From the NCBI GenBank assembly GCA_934567115.1, contig CAKTJA010000002.1, positions 1 through 40,280 of the forward strand: a stretch of 40,280 bases of DNA. Reading direction: 5' to 3'. The DNA is from an uncultured Oscillospiraceae bacterium. GTDB lineage: Bacteria; Bacillota; Clostridia; Oscillospirales; Oscillospiraceae. A program made the translations under genes and the position numbers. Positions 7,686 to 15,110 of the stretch are shown here, in pieces (position 1 is the stretch's first letter; each line of letters begins with the position of its first letter). The notes under the pieces are model-generated. The model was not told where the DNA came from and searched no databases. It saw only the letters and a list, made by a program, of their open reading frames with translations.

Positions 7686-8537
7686 TCAGCCAAGGCGGCG
7701 GCGCACGGCCTCGTAAAGAAGAACGGCTGCGGCAGCCGAGGCGTTGAGCGAGGAAATGCGGCCCTTCATCGGGATGCTGACAAGAAAGTCGCAGCACTCG
7801 CGCACCAGACGGCCCATGCCCTCGCCCTCGCTGCCGATGACGATGGCGGCGGGTCCCTTCAGGTCCGCGTCGTACAGGCTCGTCGTCCCGTCCGCCGCCG
7901 TCCCGAAGATCCACACGCCCTGCTTTTGAAGCTCCTTCAAAAGCGCGGGAAGATTGGGCACCCGGGCCACGGGCAGATAGCTGACGGCCCCCGCGCTCGT
8001 CTTCCCGACGATGCTCGTCAGCCCGGCGCTGCGGCGCTTGGGGATGATCACGCCGTGCGCGCCCGCACACTCCGCCGTCCGGATGATCGCGCCGAGGTTA
8101 TGCGGGTCGCTGATCTCGTCGCACACGACGAGCAGCGGCGCTTCCCCGCGCTCACGGGCGATGCGCAGGATGTCCTCGACGCTTGCGTACTCGCGCACGG
8201 CGGCCAGCGCCACCACGCCCTGATGCGCGCCGGTCGCGCTCATATAGTCCAGCTTGCGGCGGTCGGCCTCGACCACCACAACGCCGGCCTCGCGCGCGGC
8301 GGACGCGATATGTCCGAGCGTCTTGTCCGTTTCGCCCCGTGCGATAAATATTTTATCGATCGGCGTTCCTGCGCGAAGCGCCTCCGTCACGGCGTTGCGC
8401 CCTTCGATCAGTCCGTCGGCGTCGGCCTGTGCGGAGCGCTCGCGCCGGGGAAGACGCTCCTCCGCACGCCCGCGCTCCCGCGCGGAGCCGGAGCCGCCGC
8501 GCGAAAAATTCTTCTCCTCCGAGTATTCTTTCGACAT
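7686..8537 (-). CDS. rlmB: 23S rRNA (guanosine-2'-O-)methyltransferase RlmB-like (TrmH family)
   Basis: The 283-aa product is a SpoU/TrmH-class trefoil-knot methyltransferase that 2'-O-methylates ribose in rRNA using S-adenosylmethionine. After an arginine-rich, likely flexible N-terminus (1-45) comes the substrate-binding domain starting GLIEGRNAVTEAL. The catalytic domain follows with its three motifs: NLGAIIRTAECAGAHGVI, IVIGSEGEGMGRL and IPMKGRISSLNASAAAAV. The start at 8537 is supported by a GGGAGGG site and by an extended -10 promoter a little upstream. It heads a two-gene unit with the P-type ATPase-like gene. The family is certain; RlmB versus another TrmH-type 2'-O-methyltransferase is likely but not proven. 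Confidence 0.9.
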   Translation of the reverse strand: MSKEYSEEKNFSRGGSGSARERGRAEERLPRRERSAQADADGLIEGRNAVTEALRAGTPIDKIFIARGETDKTLGHIASAAREAGVVVVEADRRKLDYMSATGAHQGVVALAAVREYASVEDILRIARERGEAPLLVVCDEISDPHNLGAIIRTAECAGAHGVIIPKRRSAGLTSIVGKTSAGAVSYLPVARVPNLPALLKELQKQGVWIFGTAADGTTSLYDADLKGPAAIVIGSEGEGMGRLVRECCDFLVSIPMKGRISSLNASAAAAVLLYEAVRRRLG

Positions 8538-8578
8538 AAATCGACCCTCCCGGTCAAAATTCGTATTCAACGCAGAAC

Positions 8579-8584
8579 AGTATA
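8579..8584 (-). promoter_or_regulatory. Extended -10 promoter of rlmB
   Basis: On the minus strand TATACT is preceded by TG one base upstream, with no clear -35. The leader to the start at 8537 would be about 35 nt. Confidence 0.5.
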
Positions 8585-8698
8585 GCACACGCCGCGCGTA
8601 AGATAAAGAGGGATTCGCCCCAAAATTGCCGCGCCGCGTTTTCCGCCGCCGCAGAGGGCGGAGAGGCAGCTTGGCGGAAACGCCCTTCGATAAGCCGA

Positions 8699-8735
8699 AC
8701 CGAGGGCGGAAACCTTTCAGGTTTCCGCCCTCGGT
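8699..8735 (-). terminator. Hairpin downstream of the SLH gene
   Basis: Sixteen-base perfect arms (8699-8714 and 8720-8735) flank a 5-nt loop. It lies about 60 bp past the stop at 8796. There is no clear T run after it on the minus strand, so it may end transcription weakly or protect the 3' end. Confidence 0.6.
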
Positions 8736-8795
8736 CATATCATTCGGACGCTGTTCTTGTGAACGCCTCCGCTTGGACGCGCCGCGCCGCAGCGC

Positions 8796-10073
8796 TTACA
8801 GCGTCGCCCGGAGGAAGCGCATCAGCATGGCCGCGACCTGTCCGCGCTGGGCGGGGTCCTGAGGAGCCATGCAGTTGTCGCCGACGCCGTTGAGGATGCC
8901 GTTATCCACGCACCACTTCACAGCGTCGCGCGCCCACGCGCTGATACTGTCCGCATCGGCAAAGCTCAGCTCGCCGCTGACGGCGGGAGAGCCGGCGTAA
9001 CGGTAGAGCATCGTCGCAAGCTGCTCGCGGGTGACCTCCAGCTCGGGGTTCGTGCCGTCGGAGATGCCCTTTTCAACGGCCCACTCGACGCCCTTGGAGT
9101 ACCACTTCTCGCCGCCGGTCGTGTCAATGCCGGCAAGACGCGCCAGAACCGTGTTCACCATGCCGCGCGTCATCGGCAGGTTGGGGCCGAACTCGCTGCC
9201 GCCAACGCCGTTGAACAGCTCGCGGGAGGTGACGAAGCTGACCTCGTTCTTCGCCCAGTGCTTATCCATGTCGGAGAAGTCTTTGCTGTTGTCGATGATC
9301 TTGATCTGCACGTCGCCCTCCGCGCGGAGCGCAACGCCGTTCTCCGTCACGATGGAGCTTCTGACGATCTCCTCCGTTCCGTCGGCCTTGACGATCACGG
9401 CGACCATGCCGCCGGTCGGATCGTTCACGGGGATGTCCACGCGGGTGCTGCCGACGCTCTTCGGAACGCTGACGGAGGCAGTGATCTCCTTGCCGTCCGC
9501 CGAAACGGTCGTCTCGATCTTGGAGCCGTCCGGGCGAAGCTCGATGATGCTGGTGCTGCCGTCGGGCTTGACGGTGGTCGCGACCGTCGAGCCGTCGGAC
9601 TTCGTCTCCGTCTTGGTGGTCGTGCCGTCGGGATTTTCAGTCGTCTCGGTCTTCACCGTCGTGCTGCCGCCGCCACCGCCGCCACCGGCAGAGGGATTCT
9701 CGGGAGTCTCAGGCTTTTCGGGGTTCTCGGGATCGGTGGGATCAACGGGATCGACAGCGCCGGCGGGGTGGATCACGGTGATGCTCATCACCTTCTGAAG
9801 CAGACGGTAGCCGCTGCAAACCTCGTTGGGATCCATGCCGTCGCAGTTCTCAAGGCTCTCGTAGGAATCCCAGCTCAGGCCGTGCGCAAAACGGAAGTTG
9901 GTGGACTTGTAAGCGGTCTGCGCAACGCTGTCTACCATCGACTGGTCGTTTCCGTCGCCCTCGATCTTGCCGGTGTTCCAGCTCAGCGCGAGGATCGCGG
10001 GAACGGTTTTGGCGTTCGTCTTATCCTTGGTCCCGTTGCTGTGGCTTTCGGGGAAGAAGCGGTTGTTGTCCAT
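8796..10073 (-). CDS. SLH-domain surface protein segment, probably the frameshifted 3' half of the LRR gene
   Basis: The frame encodes 425 aa. It has no signal peptide and begins in the middle of what looks like an extracellular domain (DNNRFFPESHSNG). It continues through a Pro-rich DPVDPTDPENPEKPE stretch, a seven-glycine run and a Thr/Lys-rich linker with repeated DGST/DGSK turns. It ends with three S-layer homology domains (about residues 263-425: FSDMDKHWAKNEV, WYSKGVEWAVEKGISDG, DSISAWARDAVKWCVDNGIL). SLH domains bind pyruvylated wall polymers and would need export, which the upstream LRR frame supplies. The upstream stop and this ATG share one base, and the frame stays open upstream of the ATG reading YEDL. 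The simplest reading is a one-base frameshift near 10083-10095, real or from sequencing. An independent, translationally coupled gene is less likely. Confidence 0.75.
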   Translation of the reverse strand: MDNNRFFPESHSNGTKDKTNAKTVPAILALSWNTGKIEGDGNDQSMVDSVAQTAYKSTNFRFAHGLSWDSYESLENCDGMDPNEVCSGYRLLQKVMSITVIHPAGAVDPVDPTDPENPEKPETPENPSAGGGGGGGSTTVKTETTENPDGTTTKTETKSDGSTVATTVKPDGSTSIIELRPDGSKIETTVSADGKEITASVSVPKSVGSTRVDIPVNDPTGGMVAVIVKADGTEEIVRSSIVTENGVALRAEGDVQIKIIDNSKDFSDMDKHWAKNEVSFVTSRELFNGVGGSEFGPNLPMTRGMVNTVLARLAGIDTTGGEKWYSKGVEWAVEKGISDGTNPELEVTREQLATMLYRYAGSPAVSGELSFADADSISAWARDAVKWCVDNGILNGVGDNCMAPQDPAQRGQVAAMLMRFLRATL

Positions 10074-11698
10074 CAGGTCCTCATAACGTGGTACTCGATG
10101 TAGTCCTCGTCGCTGCCCTGATCGTAGACCTTGAAATCGGGGATAGTGACGATCTCCGGGGCTTCGCCGCCGTCGCTGTAGCCCGCAAGCGTGATCGTGC
10201 CGGCATAGGTGTTGTCAGCGCCGAGCATGTCCGCCCACGCGGTATAGTAGTCGTCTATTCCAGCAAACGGCACATTGACCGTCACCGTGCAGCCCTTGAA
10301 GGGATAGCCGTTGTAGCCGGCCGCACCCTCCGTGTACTCCTCCACCGCGGGAGGGGTCGCGCCGCGGAAGGTCACAGTCTCGAGCGTGGTGTCCCAGAAG
10401 GCGCGCGCGCCAATCTTTTCAACATTCTCCGGAATGATGATGCTCTCCAGCGCGGAGCAGCCATAGAACATGGAGCTGCTGATCTCCGTCAGGTTCGCGG
10501 GCAGGGTAACGCTTCTGAGCTTGGGGTTGCTCGACATGTGGAACGCCTGAGCTGGGACGCTGTGCACGAACTTCGTGTCGGGATCGAGGAAGACGATCTC
10601 CTCCACGTTCTTGCCGTTCGCCACATTGCCCATACCGCTGAACGCGCCGCTCTCAATGGTCTTGACGCCCATCGGGACGGTGATCTTGGTGATCTTGGCG
10701 ATGGCCGCGCCGTCCTTTACGCCGGTAACGCTGCCGTTCGTGGTGTTGAACGCGCTTGCAGCCACGCCGACAACGTCAAGGCTCTCGGCGAAGGTCTTGC
10801 CCTCCGGAGTGTACTTCGTGGGCAGGGTGATCTCGCCGCCGTCGCCGGTGTAGCCGATGATCCACGCGCCGTCGTCGCGGGTCTCAAAGCTGAAGCCCTC
10901 CTGCGCCGCGACCTCGGGGATCGAGGAGCGGAAGGTAACGGAAACCGTATAATACGCTGTATCCTTGTCAAGGTGATACAGGTAGTAGACGTTGTTGTTC
11001 AGTTCCTTCTCTTCGTTGTTGACCGTGAAGGACTTGACCTCAAAGTCCGTATCCGGCGTCACGGTGACCTCCAGCGTTCCGTCAAGCGCGATCTTCTGCT
11101 CGCCGATGGGATCGATCGTGCCGTTGGGCCCCGCCGTCAGATTGACGGTCGCCTCGCCGGTCGCACTTTTATAGGTGGGGTCGGCAAGATCGGCATCCAC
11201 ATCCATTTCCGTATTCATAAAAGAAATGTTGGTGTAAAAATTCGCGGCATAGGTCGATTTATAATGGATCGTCGCATTGCCGGGACCGTCATCGCCTTCC
11301 AGCTCCTCACCGATCATAGCGGGGCAGTCGCCATAGAAATAAATGTCGGCCAGCATGGTCTGGGAGTCAAACGCGTACTCGCCGATATAAGTTACTGTGG
11401 AGGGAATGACGACCGACTCAATAAGCGTATTTGTGTAGAGCTCAAGCGCAAAAGCCGCCTGATCAATTCCGTACACGGTGACCCCATCAATCGCGTCAGG
11501 GATTACGACATTGACGTCACTGCCTGTATACCCGGTGATTTTTCCGTTTTCAAACGTAAACGCCTCTTTGGCCGTCGGCTCGGGCGTTTCGCTCGCGGGA
11601 TCAAACGCCGCGCCCACACTGACCGTCAGGCCGGTGAAGAGGCAGAGGATCATGCTGAGCGTCAGCAGCCAGCTGAGGCCCTTTTTCATAGTTCTCAT
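10073..11698 (-). CDS. Secreted leucine-rich-repeat (BspA/LRR_5-type) surface protein, N-terminal part
   Basis: The 541-aa frame starts with a clear signal peptide (MKKGLSWLLTLSMILCLFTGL, then a VGAA cleavage site). BspA-type leucine-rich repeats follow in two blocks, with recurring patterns such as VVIPSTVTYIGEYAF, VPMGVKTIESGAFSG, VTLPANLTEISSSMFYGC and IIPENVEKIGARAFW. Between the blocks lies a PNGTIDPIGEQKIALDGTLEVTVTPD segment typical of Big/InlB-like repeats. LRR_5 proteins act in adhesion or surface display. The start at 11698 has an AAAGGAAG site; an in-frame ATG nine bases later is also possible. The frame ends abruptly at 10073 where the SLH frame begins, so a single LRR-linker-SLH protein of about 970 aa was probably intended. 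A strong promoter and long leader precede it. Confidence 0.8.
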   Translation of the reverse strand: MRTMKKGLSWLLTLSMILCLFTGLTVSVGAAFDPASETPEPTAKEAFTFENGKITGYTGSDVNVVIPDAIDGVTVYGIDQAAFALELYTNTLIESVVIPSTVTYIGEYAFDSQTMLADIYFYGDCPAMIGEELEGDDGPGNATIHYKSTYAANFYTNISFMNTEMDVDADLADPTYKSATGEATVNLTAGPNGTIDPIGEQKIALDGTLEVTVTPDTDFEVKSFTVNNEEKELNNNVYYLYHLDKDTAYYTVSVTFRSSIPEVAAQEGFSFETRDDGAWIIGYTGDGGEITLPTKYTPEGKTFAESLDVVGVAASAFNTTNGSVTGVKDGAAIAKITKITVPMGVKTIESGAFSGMGNVANGKNVEEIVFLDPDTKFVHSVPAQAFHMSSNPKLRSVTLPANLTEISSSMFYGCSALESIIIPENVEKIGARAFWDTTLETVTFRGATPPAVEEYTEGAAGYNGYPFKGCTVTVNVPFAGIDDYYTAWADMLGADNTYAGTITLAGYSDGGEAPEIVTIPDFKVYDQGSDEDYIEYHVMRT

Positions 11699-11859
11699 GC
11701 TTGATTTTCTTCCTTTCTTATTTTGTTTTTATCTATCGCATCGCCCGTGGGCGCAAACCGGGGAGCGGCGTCCGCCTCCGCGAGGAGCAGACGCCGGGCA
11801 GCGCTCCGCTGCCGGTGGTATGGGAAAAGCGCCGTCCGGGGCGGCGCGGTCATCAGGCG

Positions 11860-12000
11860 GCGCGGTTTCAGGTCCGCGCTATCTTTTTTCAAGAATAACG
11901 ATGCGCAAAAATACAGGAAAGCACGAACAAGGTGCTTCCCGCCCGGAAACAGGCACTATCCTGTTAAAAGATAGCGGTATGAAAAAGAAAAAGCGCATCT
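11860..12000 (-). promoter_or_regulatory. Structured 5' leader RNA of the LRR-SLH gene (unassigned riboswitch-like element)
   Basis: The first 140 nt of the transcript can fold compactly. An 11-bp helix pairs 11966-11976 with 11877-11887 and encloses two hairpins: 11948-11965 (6-bp arms) and 11916-11939 (8-bp with one bulge). A 7-bp GC-rich pairing between 11993-11999 and 11900-11906 crosses that helix, so it would be a pseudoknot or a competing fold. A further hairpin at 11860-11879 shares bases with the 3' strand of the main helix and could switch with it. I do not recognise a known riboswitch class; the conserved cores of c-di-GMP-I and c-di-GMP-II are not visible. Confidence 0.4.
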
Positions 12001-12008
12001 ACCGTTAG

Positions 12009-12037
12009 ATAATACCAGCTTTTCCAAAAAATGTCAA
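12009..12037 (-). promoter_or_regulatory. Strong sigma-A promoter of the LRR-SLH gene
   Basis: On the minus strand a perfect TTGACA (12032-12037), a 17-bp spacer and TATTAT (12009-12014). Transcription would start near 12002, giving a leader of about 300 nt before the start codon at 11698. Confidence 0.85.
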
Positions 12038-12258
12038 GCCCAAAGCGCAAGGCCGGCGGGGGTAGTGCAAAGCACTAAAATACACACAATTTCCACCGCT
12101 TTGTTTTGTTAAATTCGACCATGCCAACATAGCCGCCATCAAGCCAAAGTGTTGCGGCTGCCAAAAGGAGGCGGCGCAGTGCAGGACCGCATGAAAGCGC
12201 TTCAAAAGCAATCCGACCGGCAGGAGTTCGACGGCCTGAACGCATCGATGTATGCTGC

Positions 12259-12357
12259 GATGCGGGCTTTACCCTCCGCACCTACACCTACGCCACACGG
12301 CAGATGCAGCAAAAAGCCGCTGAAAAGATGGGAAACTTCATGGCACAGGTTCGATAA
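12259..12357 (+). pseudogene. Decayed 3' end of a tyrosine-type integrase
   Basis: Only about 32 codons survive, reading DAGFTLRTYTYATRQMQQ then KAAEKMGNFMAQVR and a stop. This is the C-terminal tail typical of ICE/Tn916-like tyrosine integrases, after the catalytic tyrosine region. The codons upstream in this frame do not continue as integrase, so the 5' part is deleted. It is followed by its own hairpin terminator, a set of direct repeats and tRNA-Thr, the usual order at the end of an element integrated in a tRNA gene. A further fragment in another frame just upstream (about 12164-12250, reading QDRMKALQKQSDRQEFDGLN) is also likely debris; I cannot name it. Confidence 0.75.
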
Positions 12358-12371
12358 CAAAAGGAGAGAAA

Positions 12372-12406
12372 AGATGCCGCACGGGACACAAAATTCCGTG
12401 CGGCAT
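12372..12406 (+). terminator. Rho-independent terminator of the integrase remnant
   Basis: Twelve-base perfect arms (12372-12383 and 12395-12406) with an 11-nt loop, followed by CTTTATTCCTTT. It begins 15 bp after the integrase stop codon. Confidence 0.75.
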
Positions 12407-12434
12407 CCTTTATTCCTTTCCGAACCTTTCGTTG

Positions 12435-12541
12435 TGTGGGTCACGGTGTGGGTCAGACTGGGTTTGCGGGGAAACAGCCGTTGAAAACCTCAGAAGAAAA
12501 TAGTTGCTGATGTGGGTCAAAACGGCAATTTATGTGGGTCA
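12435..12541 (+). repeat. Four direct copies of TGTGGGTCA, probable integrase arm-binding sites
   Basis: The nonamer occurs perfectly at 12435-12443, 12447-12455, 12511-12519 and 12533-12541, all in the same orientation, between the integrase stop and the tRNA gene. Short direct repeats in that place are where arm-type sites of tyrosine integrases are found, so they probably mark the old attachment region. The repeats are seen directly; the function is inferred. Confidence 0.6.
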
Positions 12542-12562
12542 GGAAATTCTTCAAAAAGTTAT

Positions 12563-12599
12563 AAAAAGAAGCGGAAATCATAAGATTTTCGCTTCTTTT
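12563..12599. terminator. Hairpin terminator just after tRNA-Thr
   Basis: Seventeen-base arms with one mismatch (12563-12579 and 12584-12600) and a 4-nt loop. T runs stand on both sides. It immediately follows, and touches, the CCA end of the tRNA on the minus strand. Confidence 0.75.
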
Positions 12600-12675
12600 T
12601 GGAGCTGGTGGGGTGACTCGAACACCTGACCTGCTGATTACGAATCAGCTGCTCTACCAACTGAGCTACACCAGC
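12600..12675 (-). tRNA. tRNA-Thr (anticodon CGU)
   Basis: The cloverleaf is complete: acceptor stem GCTGGTG/CACCAGC, D arm GCTC...GAGC, anticodon stem GCTGA/TCAGC with loop TTCGTAA giving anticodon CGU (threonine), and T loop TTCGAGT. The T stem has one outer A-C mismatch. The discriminator base is U and CCA is encoded at 12600-12602. It decodes ACG codons. Its 3' end is the likely target of the lost integrative element whose integrase tail lies next to it. Confidence 0.95.
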
Positions 12676-12759
12676 TTATGAACTTGTAGGGGGCGGTCTC
12701 CGCCGCGCTCTGCTTCTCCGCCCATCGGAAGCCGACCGGGCGACCGCGGAACAGCTTAT

Positions 12760-12788
12760 ATGATACTGCATGGAGGAATATTTGTCAA
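12760..12788 (-). promoter_or_regulatory. Promoter of tRNA-Thr
   Basis: On the minus strand a perfect TTGACA (12783-12788), a 17-bp spacer and TATCAT (12760-12765), about 85 bp upstream of the mature tRNA 5' end. Confidence 0.8.
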
Positions 12789-13358
12789 GTGCTATTTCAC
12801 CGCCGCAGCCGTTTTTTGACGCCTTTTTCCCCGGCACAACGCACCGCCGGTCCGCCGTTTAAAATCAGCGCCCCCGCCCACGCCTTTATTCCGAACCCCA
12901 AAAAGCCCAAAATGTTTTGCGCCCTGTCCCGTTAAACGGACCGCTTTTTTACATATTTCGCGTGTTCGACAAAAGATTTCCAAAGCCTTTTATCCCCTTT
13001 TCTTCCTCCGGAATCGCGCCGAACCTGCTGATTTGCAGTTCGCAAACCTCCGCAGGAACGGCGCAGGTTTCGTTTGCGGGCAAGGCGGGGCCGCCCCGGG
13101 CCGCCGAAAAAGGCACGGCAGACCCGGGTTTCAACGCGAGCCGCATTGCGGACGCGCTCGGTCTTTCGCCCGCGACCCTCTTTTCCGCGACGCCACGCGC
13201 CGGACCGCCTATGTTCTCCGGCCCATCGGCGGGAGCCTTCATTTGTCGTCTGCCCAGCACGCGGCACAGGCCCAAAACGGAGGGCCGCTCACCCGGACCG
13301 CGTATGTCAACGGCAGCGCCCTTGCACTGCGGCAGCCCCGGCTCCCGCCTTCCCGCCG
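12789..13358. other. Spacer without a recognisable gene
   Basis: Open frames here are long only because of high GC content. None begins with a convincing ribosome site or shows a family motif. Upstream of the tRNA promoter and downstream of the ATPase gene I see no promoter, repeat or terminator I would defend. It could contain decayed gene material. Confidence 0.5.
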
Positions 13359-14432
13359 TCAGGGAACGCGGCTTTCGATCCGCGCGATCTCCGCCTCACA
13401 CAGCGCGCCGACGCCCTCAAAATCCACGCAGGGGCGGTACAGCTCCTCAAGCGCGTCGTGCTCGCGCTTGGCGCACGCAAGCGCCGAGACCGCCTCCTCA
13501 GCCAGCACGCGCCGGATCCTCCGGATAAAGCGGAGGTGCGCCTTCTGCGCATGCGTAAGCCCCTCCTCCGCCATCGCGTCGATCCGCAGCCGGCGGTAGG
13601 AACGCTCCTCGCGGCGGCAGCTCTCGTTCGTCGTGACAAACGCCAGACCGCGCGACGGGATTAGCAGATGCTGCATCTCCTCGGGACGGTCCGGATCGCG
13701 GCAGACGATAACGTCCAGCCCGGCGTCGACCGCCGCGCGGCGAAGCAGACGCAGCGCCGGCTGACCGAGACCGTAGCTGTCGCACAGCTCGTAAACGCGC
13801 GGGCAGAGCGAATCGACCGTGTCAAATCGGCACAGGCAGCCCTTGCAGGTCATGCCGCCGAGAAAAACATGTACGCAGCGCCCCGTTTTCCCGTTCTTCC
13901 CCCTCAGCTCGCGGCCGGCGATCCCCTCCGCTCTCCGCAGCAGCTTCCGCTCGTCAAAGCCGGGCCGCACGGCGGCGCGCCGTTCCGCGTCCACGCCGCC
14001 CAGCGCGCGCAGAACGTGGTACGCGTCGCGGTAGGAGGCACGGTACCGGTCCGTAAGCGCGATCAGCTCCTCCCGCCGCGCCTTTGCCGCAGCAACGTCA
14101 TAATACGGCGAGAGATCGACGTACCGCTCCCGCGCCGCCATGCAGCGCGGCTCCAGCACATGGGGGCTGGTGCCGTCAACAAGCGCCGTGCCGAGCTCGG
14201 GAAAGATGACCCCGTCGAGGGAGTCCGGGTCTCCGGAGCAATGGATGTAGACCGCCTGCTGTCCGCGCGCCTCCATCGCGGCGGCGGCACGGCGCATAAA
14301 GGTCGATTTCCCGCAGCCCGGCCCGCCCTTGAGGATCAGCAGATCGTACAGCTCCGCGTCAAGCAGCTGATCGTACAGACTGTAAAACCCCTCCGCGCTG
14401 TTCGCGCCGAGGAAAAAATGCATATTTTTCAT
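13359..14432 (-). CDS. P-loop ATPase of unknown role (PRK06851-like)
   Basis: The 357-aa product has an N-terminal Walker A (LILKGGPGCGKSTFMRRAA, about residues 31-49). A second nucleotide-binding-like stretch (VHVFLGGMTCKGCLC) in the C-terminal half suggests an internally duplicated two-domain ATPase, as in the Firmicutes family catalogued as PRK06851. The Cys-x-x-Cys in TCKGCLC is notable, and metal or redox chemistry is possible. The family has no established function that I know of. The start at 14432 is preferred because GGAGG lies 7 nt upstream; the in-frame ATG at 14453 has only a weak site. It is not part of the ten-gene operon upstream, from which two hairpins separate it. No clear promoter was found. 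Confidence 0.65.
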   Translation of the reverse strand: MKNMHFFLGANSAEGFYSLYDQLLDAELYDLLILKGGPGCGKSTFMRRAAAAMEARGQQAVYIHCSGDPDSLDGVIFPELGTALVDGTSPHVLEPRCMAARERYVDLSPYYDVAAAKARREELIALTDRYRASYRDAYHVLRALGGVDAERRAAVRPGFDERKLLRRAEGIAGRELRGKNGKTGRCVHVFLGGMTCKGCLCRFDTVDSLCPRVYELCDSYGLGQPALRLLRRAAVDAGLDVIVCRDPDRPEEMQHLLIPSRGLAFVTTNESCRREERSYRRLRIDAMAEEGLTHAQKAHLRFIRRIRRVLAEEAVSALACAKREHDALEELYRPCVDFEGVGALCEAEIARIESRVP

Positions 14433-14665
14433 GGAAAAGCCTCCAACGCTCATAGTCTCTGCTTTTAACCTATGCGCGCCGGCATGTCCGTGTTTGCAAT
14501 TCCTCCCGTTTTCTTCCAAGCAAAGGGCCTCCGCCCCGCTTTTCCGCAAACATGCGAAGACCTCCCGTCCCGGACGCGGCGTTTGAAACGGGGGCGGTCA
14601 CGCCAAGCACTTCCCTGCCGAGACGGACCCGAAGCGCGGCGGGTTTTGCAAAGCGCTTCAAACGT

Positions 14666-14699
14666 AAAAGGCCCGGAGAACCCGGCGGCAGGGCCTTTT
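14666..14699. terminator. Hairpin with A/T tails, possible bidirectional terminator
   Basis: Nine-base arms (AAAAGGCCC at 14666-14674 and GGGCCTTTT at 14691-14699) with a 16-nt loop. It sits between the ATPase gene and the MITE-like element and may block read-through from the ferredoxin operon. Confidence 0.5.
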
Positions 14700-14710
14700 G
14701 ATGAGCCGCC

Positions 14711-14967
14711 GCGAAACGCGGCAATGTCATTAAGTTAAGAACCGGGGCAAGCCGCCCCGGTCCTTAATATTTATGTGATTTTCTTGGTAATTTCCCAAAA
14801 ATAAGTTGCAGTTTTCTACAACATTTTGCCAAAGCGCCTCACTTAATGACATTGGGGCGAAACGCCCCGGTCCTTATATTAATGGCTGCGAAACGCAGCG
14901 GCTCGTTTCGCGCGGACCGCCGGGAGAACGCTTAAAAGCAAAAAGGTCGGGGACCGGAGCGAAACGC
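14711..14967. repeat. Four GCGAAACGC mini-hairpins
   Basis: GCGAAACGC occurs at 14711-14719, 14857-14865, 14888-14896 and 14959-14967. In several copies the flanks extend the stem (for example 14854-14868 and 14885-14899), forming small GC stems closed by an AAA-containing loop. All four lie in the same 260-bp spacer. They may be RNA hairpins or traces of a small dispersed repeat. Confidence 0.45.
14723..14853. mobile_element. MITE-like element with 13-bp terminal inverted repeats
   Basis: Positions 14723-14735 and 14841-14853 are perfect inverted copies of AATGTCATTAAGT. They enclose about 105 bp that is AT-rich in its right half and codes for nothing. Size, perfect ends and the intergenic place suggest a miniature inverted-repeat element moved by a transposase encoded elsewhere. 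No target-site duplication is evident at the borders, so an old insertion or a different kind of paired repeat is possible. Confidence 0.45.
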
Positions 14968-14982
14968 CCCGATTCCCGACCC
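14940..14982 (-). terminator. Rho-independent terminator ending the ten-gene operon
   Basis: On the minus strand a GGTCGGG...CCCGACC stem with an inner GC stem is followed directly by TTTTTGCTTTT. It lies about 130 bp after the stop of the ferredoxin gene at 15111. Confidence 0.85.
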
Positions 14983-15110
14983 TGCGGCATTGGGACCGGA
15001 CTGCCGTCCGATCCCCGGCTTTTCCTTTTCAGATACCCGCCGTGCGGGCGCGGGAAGTCCCCCGCTCCGACCGCTCTCCGCTCAAACGCGGGCAAGGGGC
15101 GGAACGCGCG

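Noticed and set aside
11695..11892. 65-codon minus frame in the LRR leader
   Set aside because: It lies in the structured leader, lacks a ribosome site and overlaps the main start in another frame.
11860..12000. c-di-GMP riboswitch in the LRR leader
   Set aside because: The conserved cores of classes I and II, such as the GCAAAGCC segment of class I, are absent, so I left the element unassigned.
12917..13528. Several overlapping open frames upstream of the ATPase gene
   Set aside because: None has a credible ribosome site or motif; they continue into the antisense of the ATPase gene.
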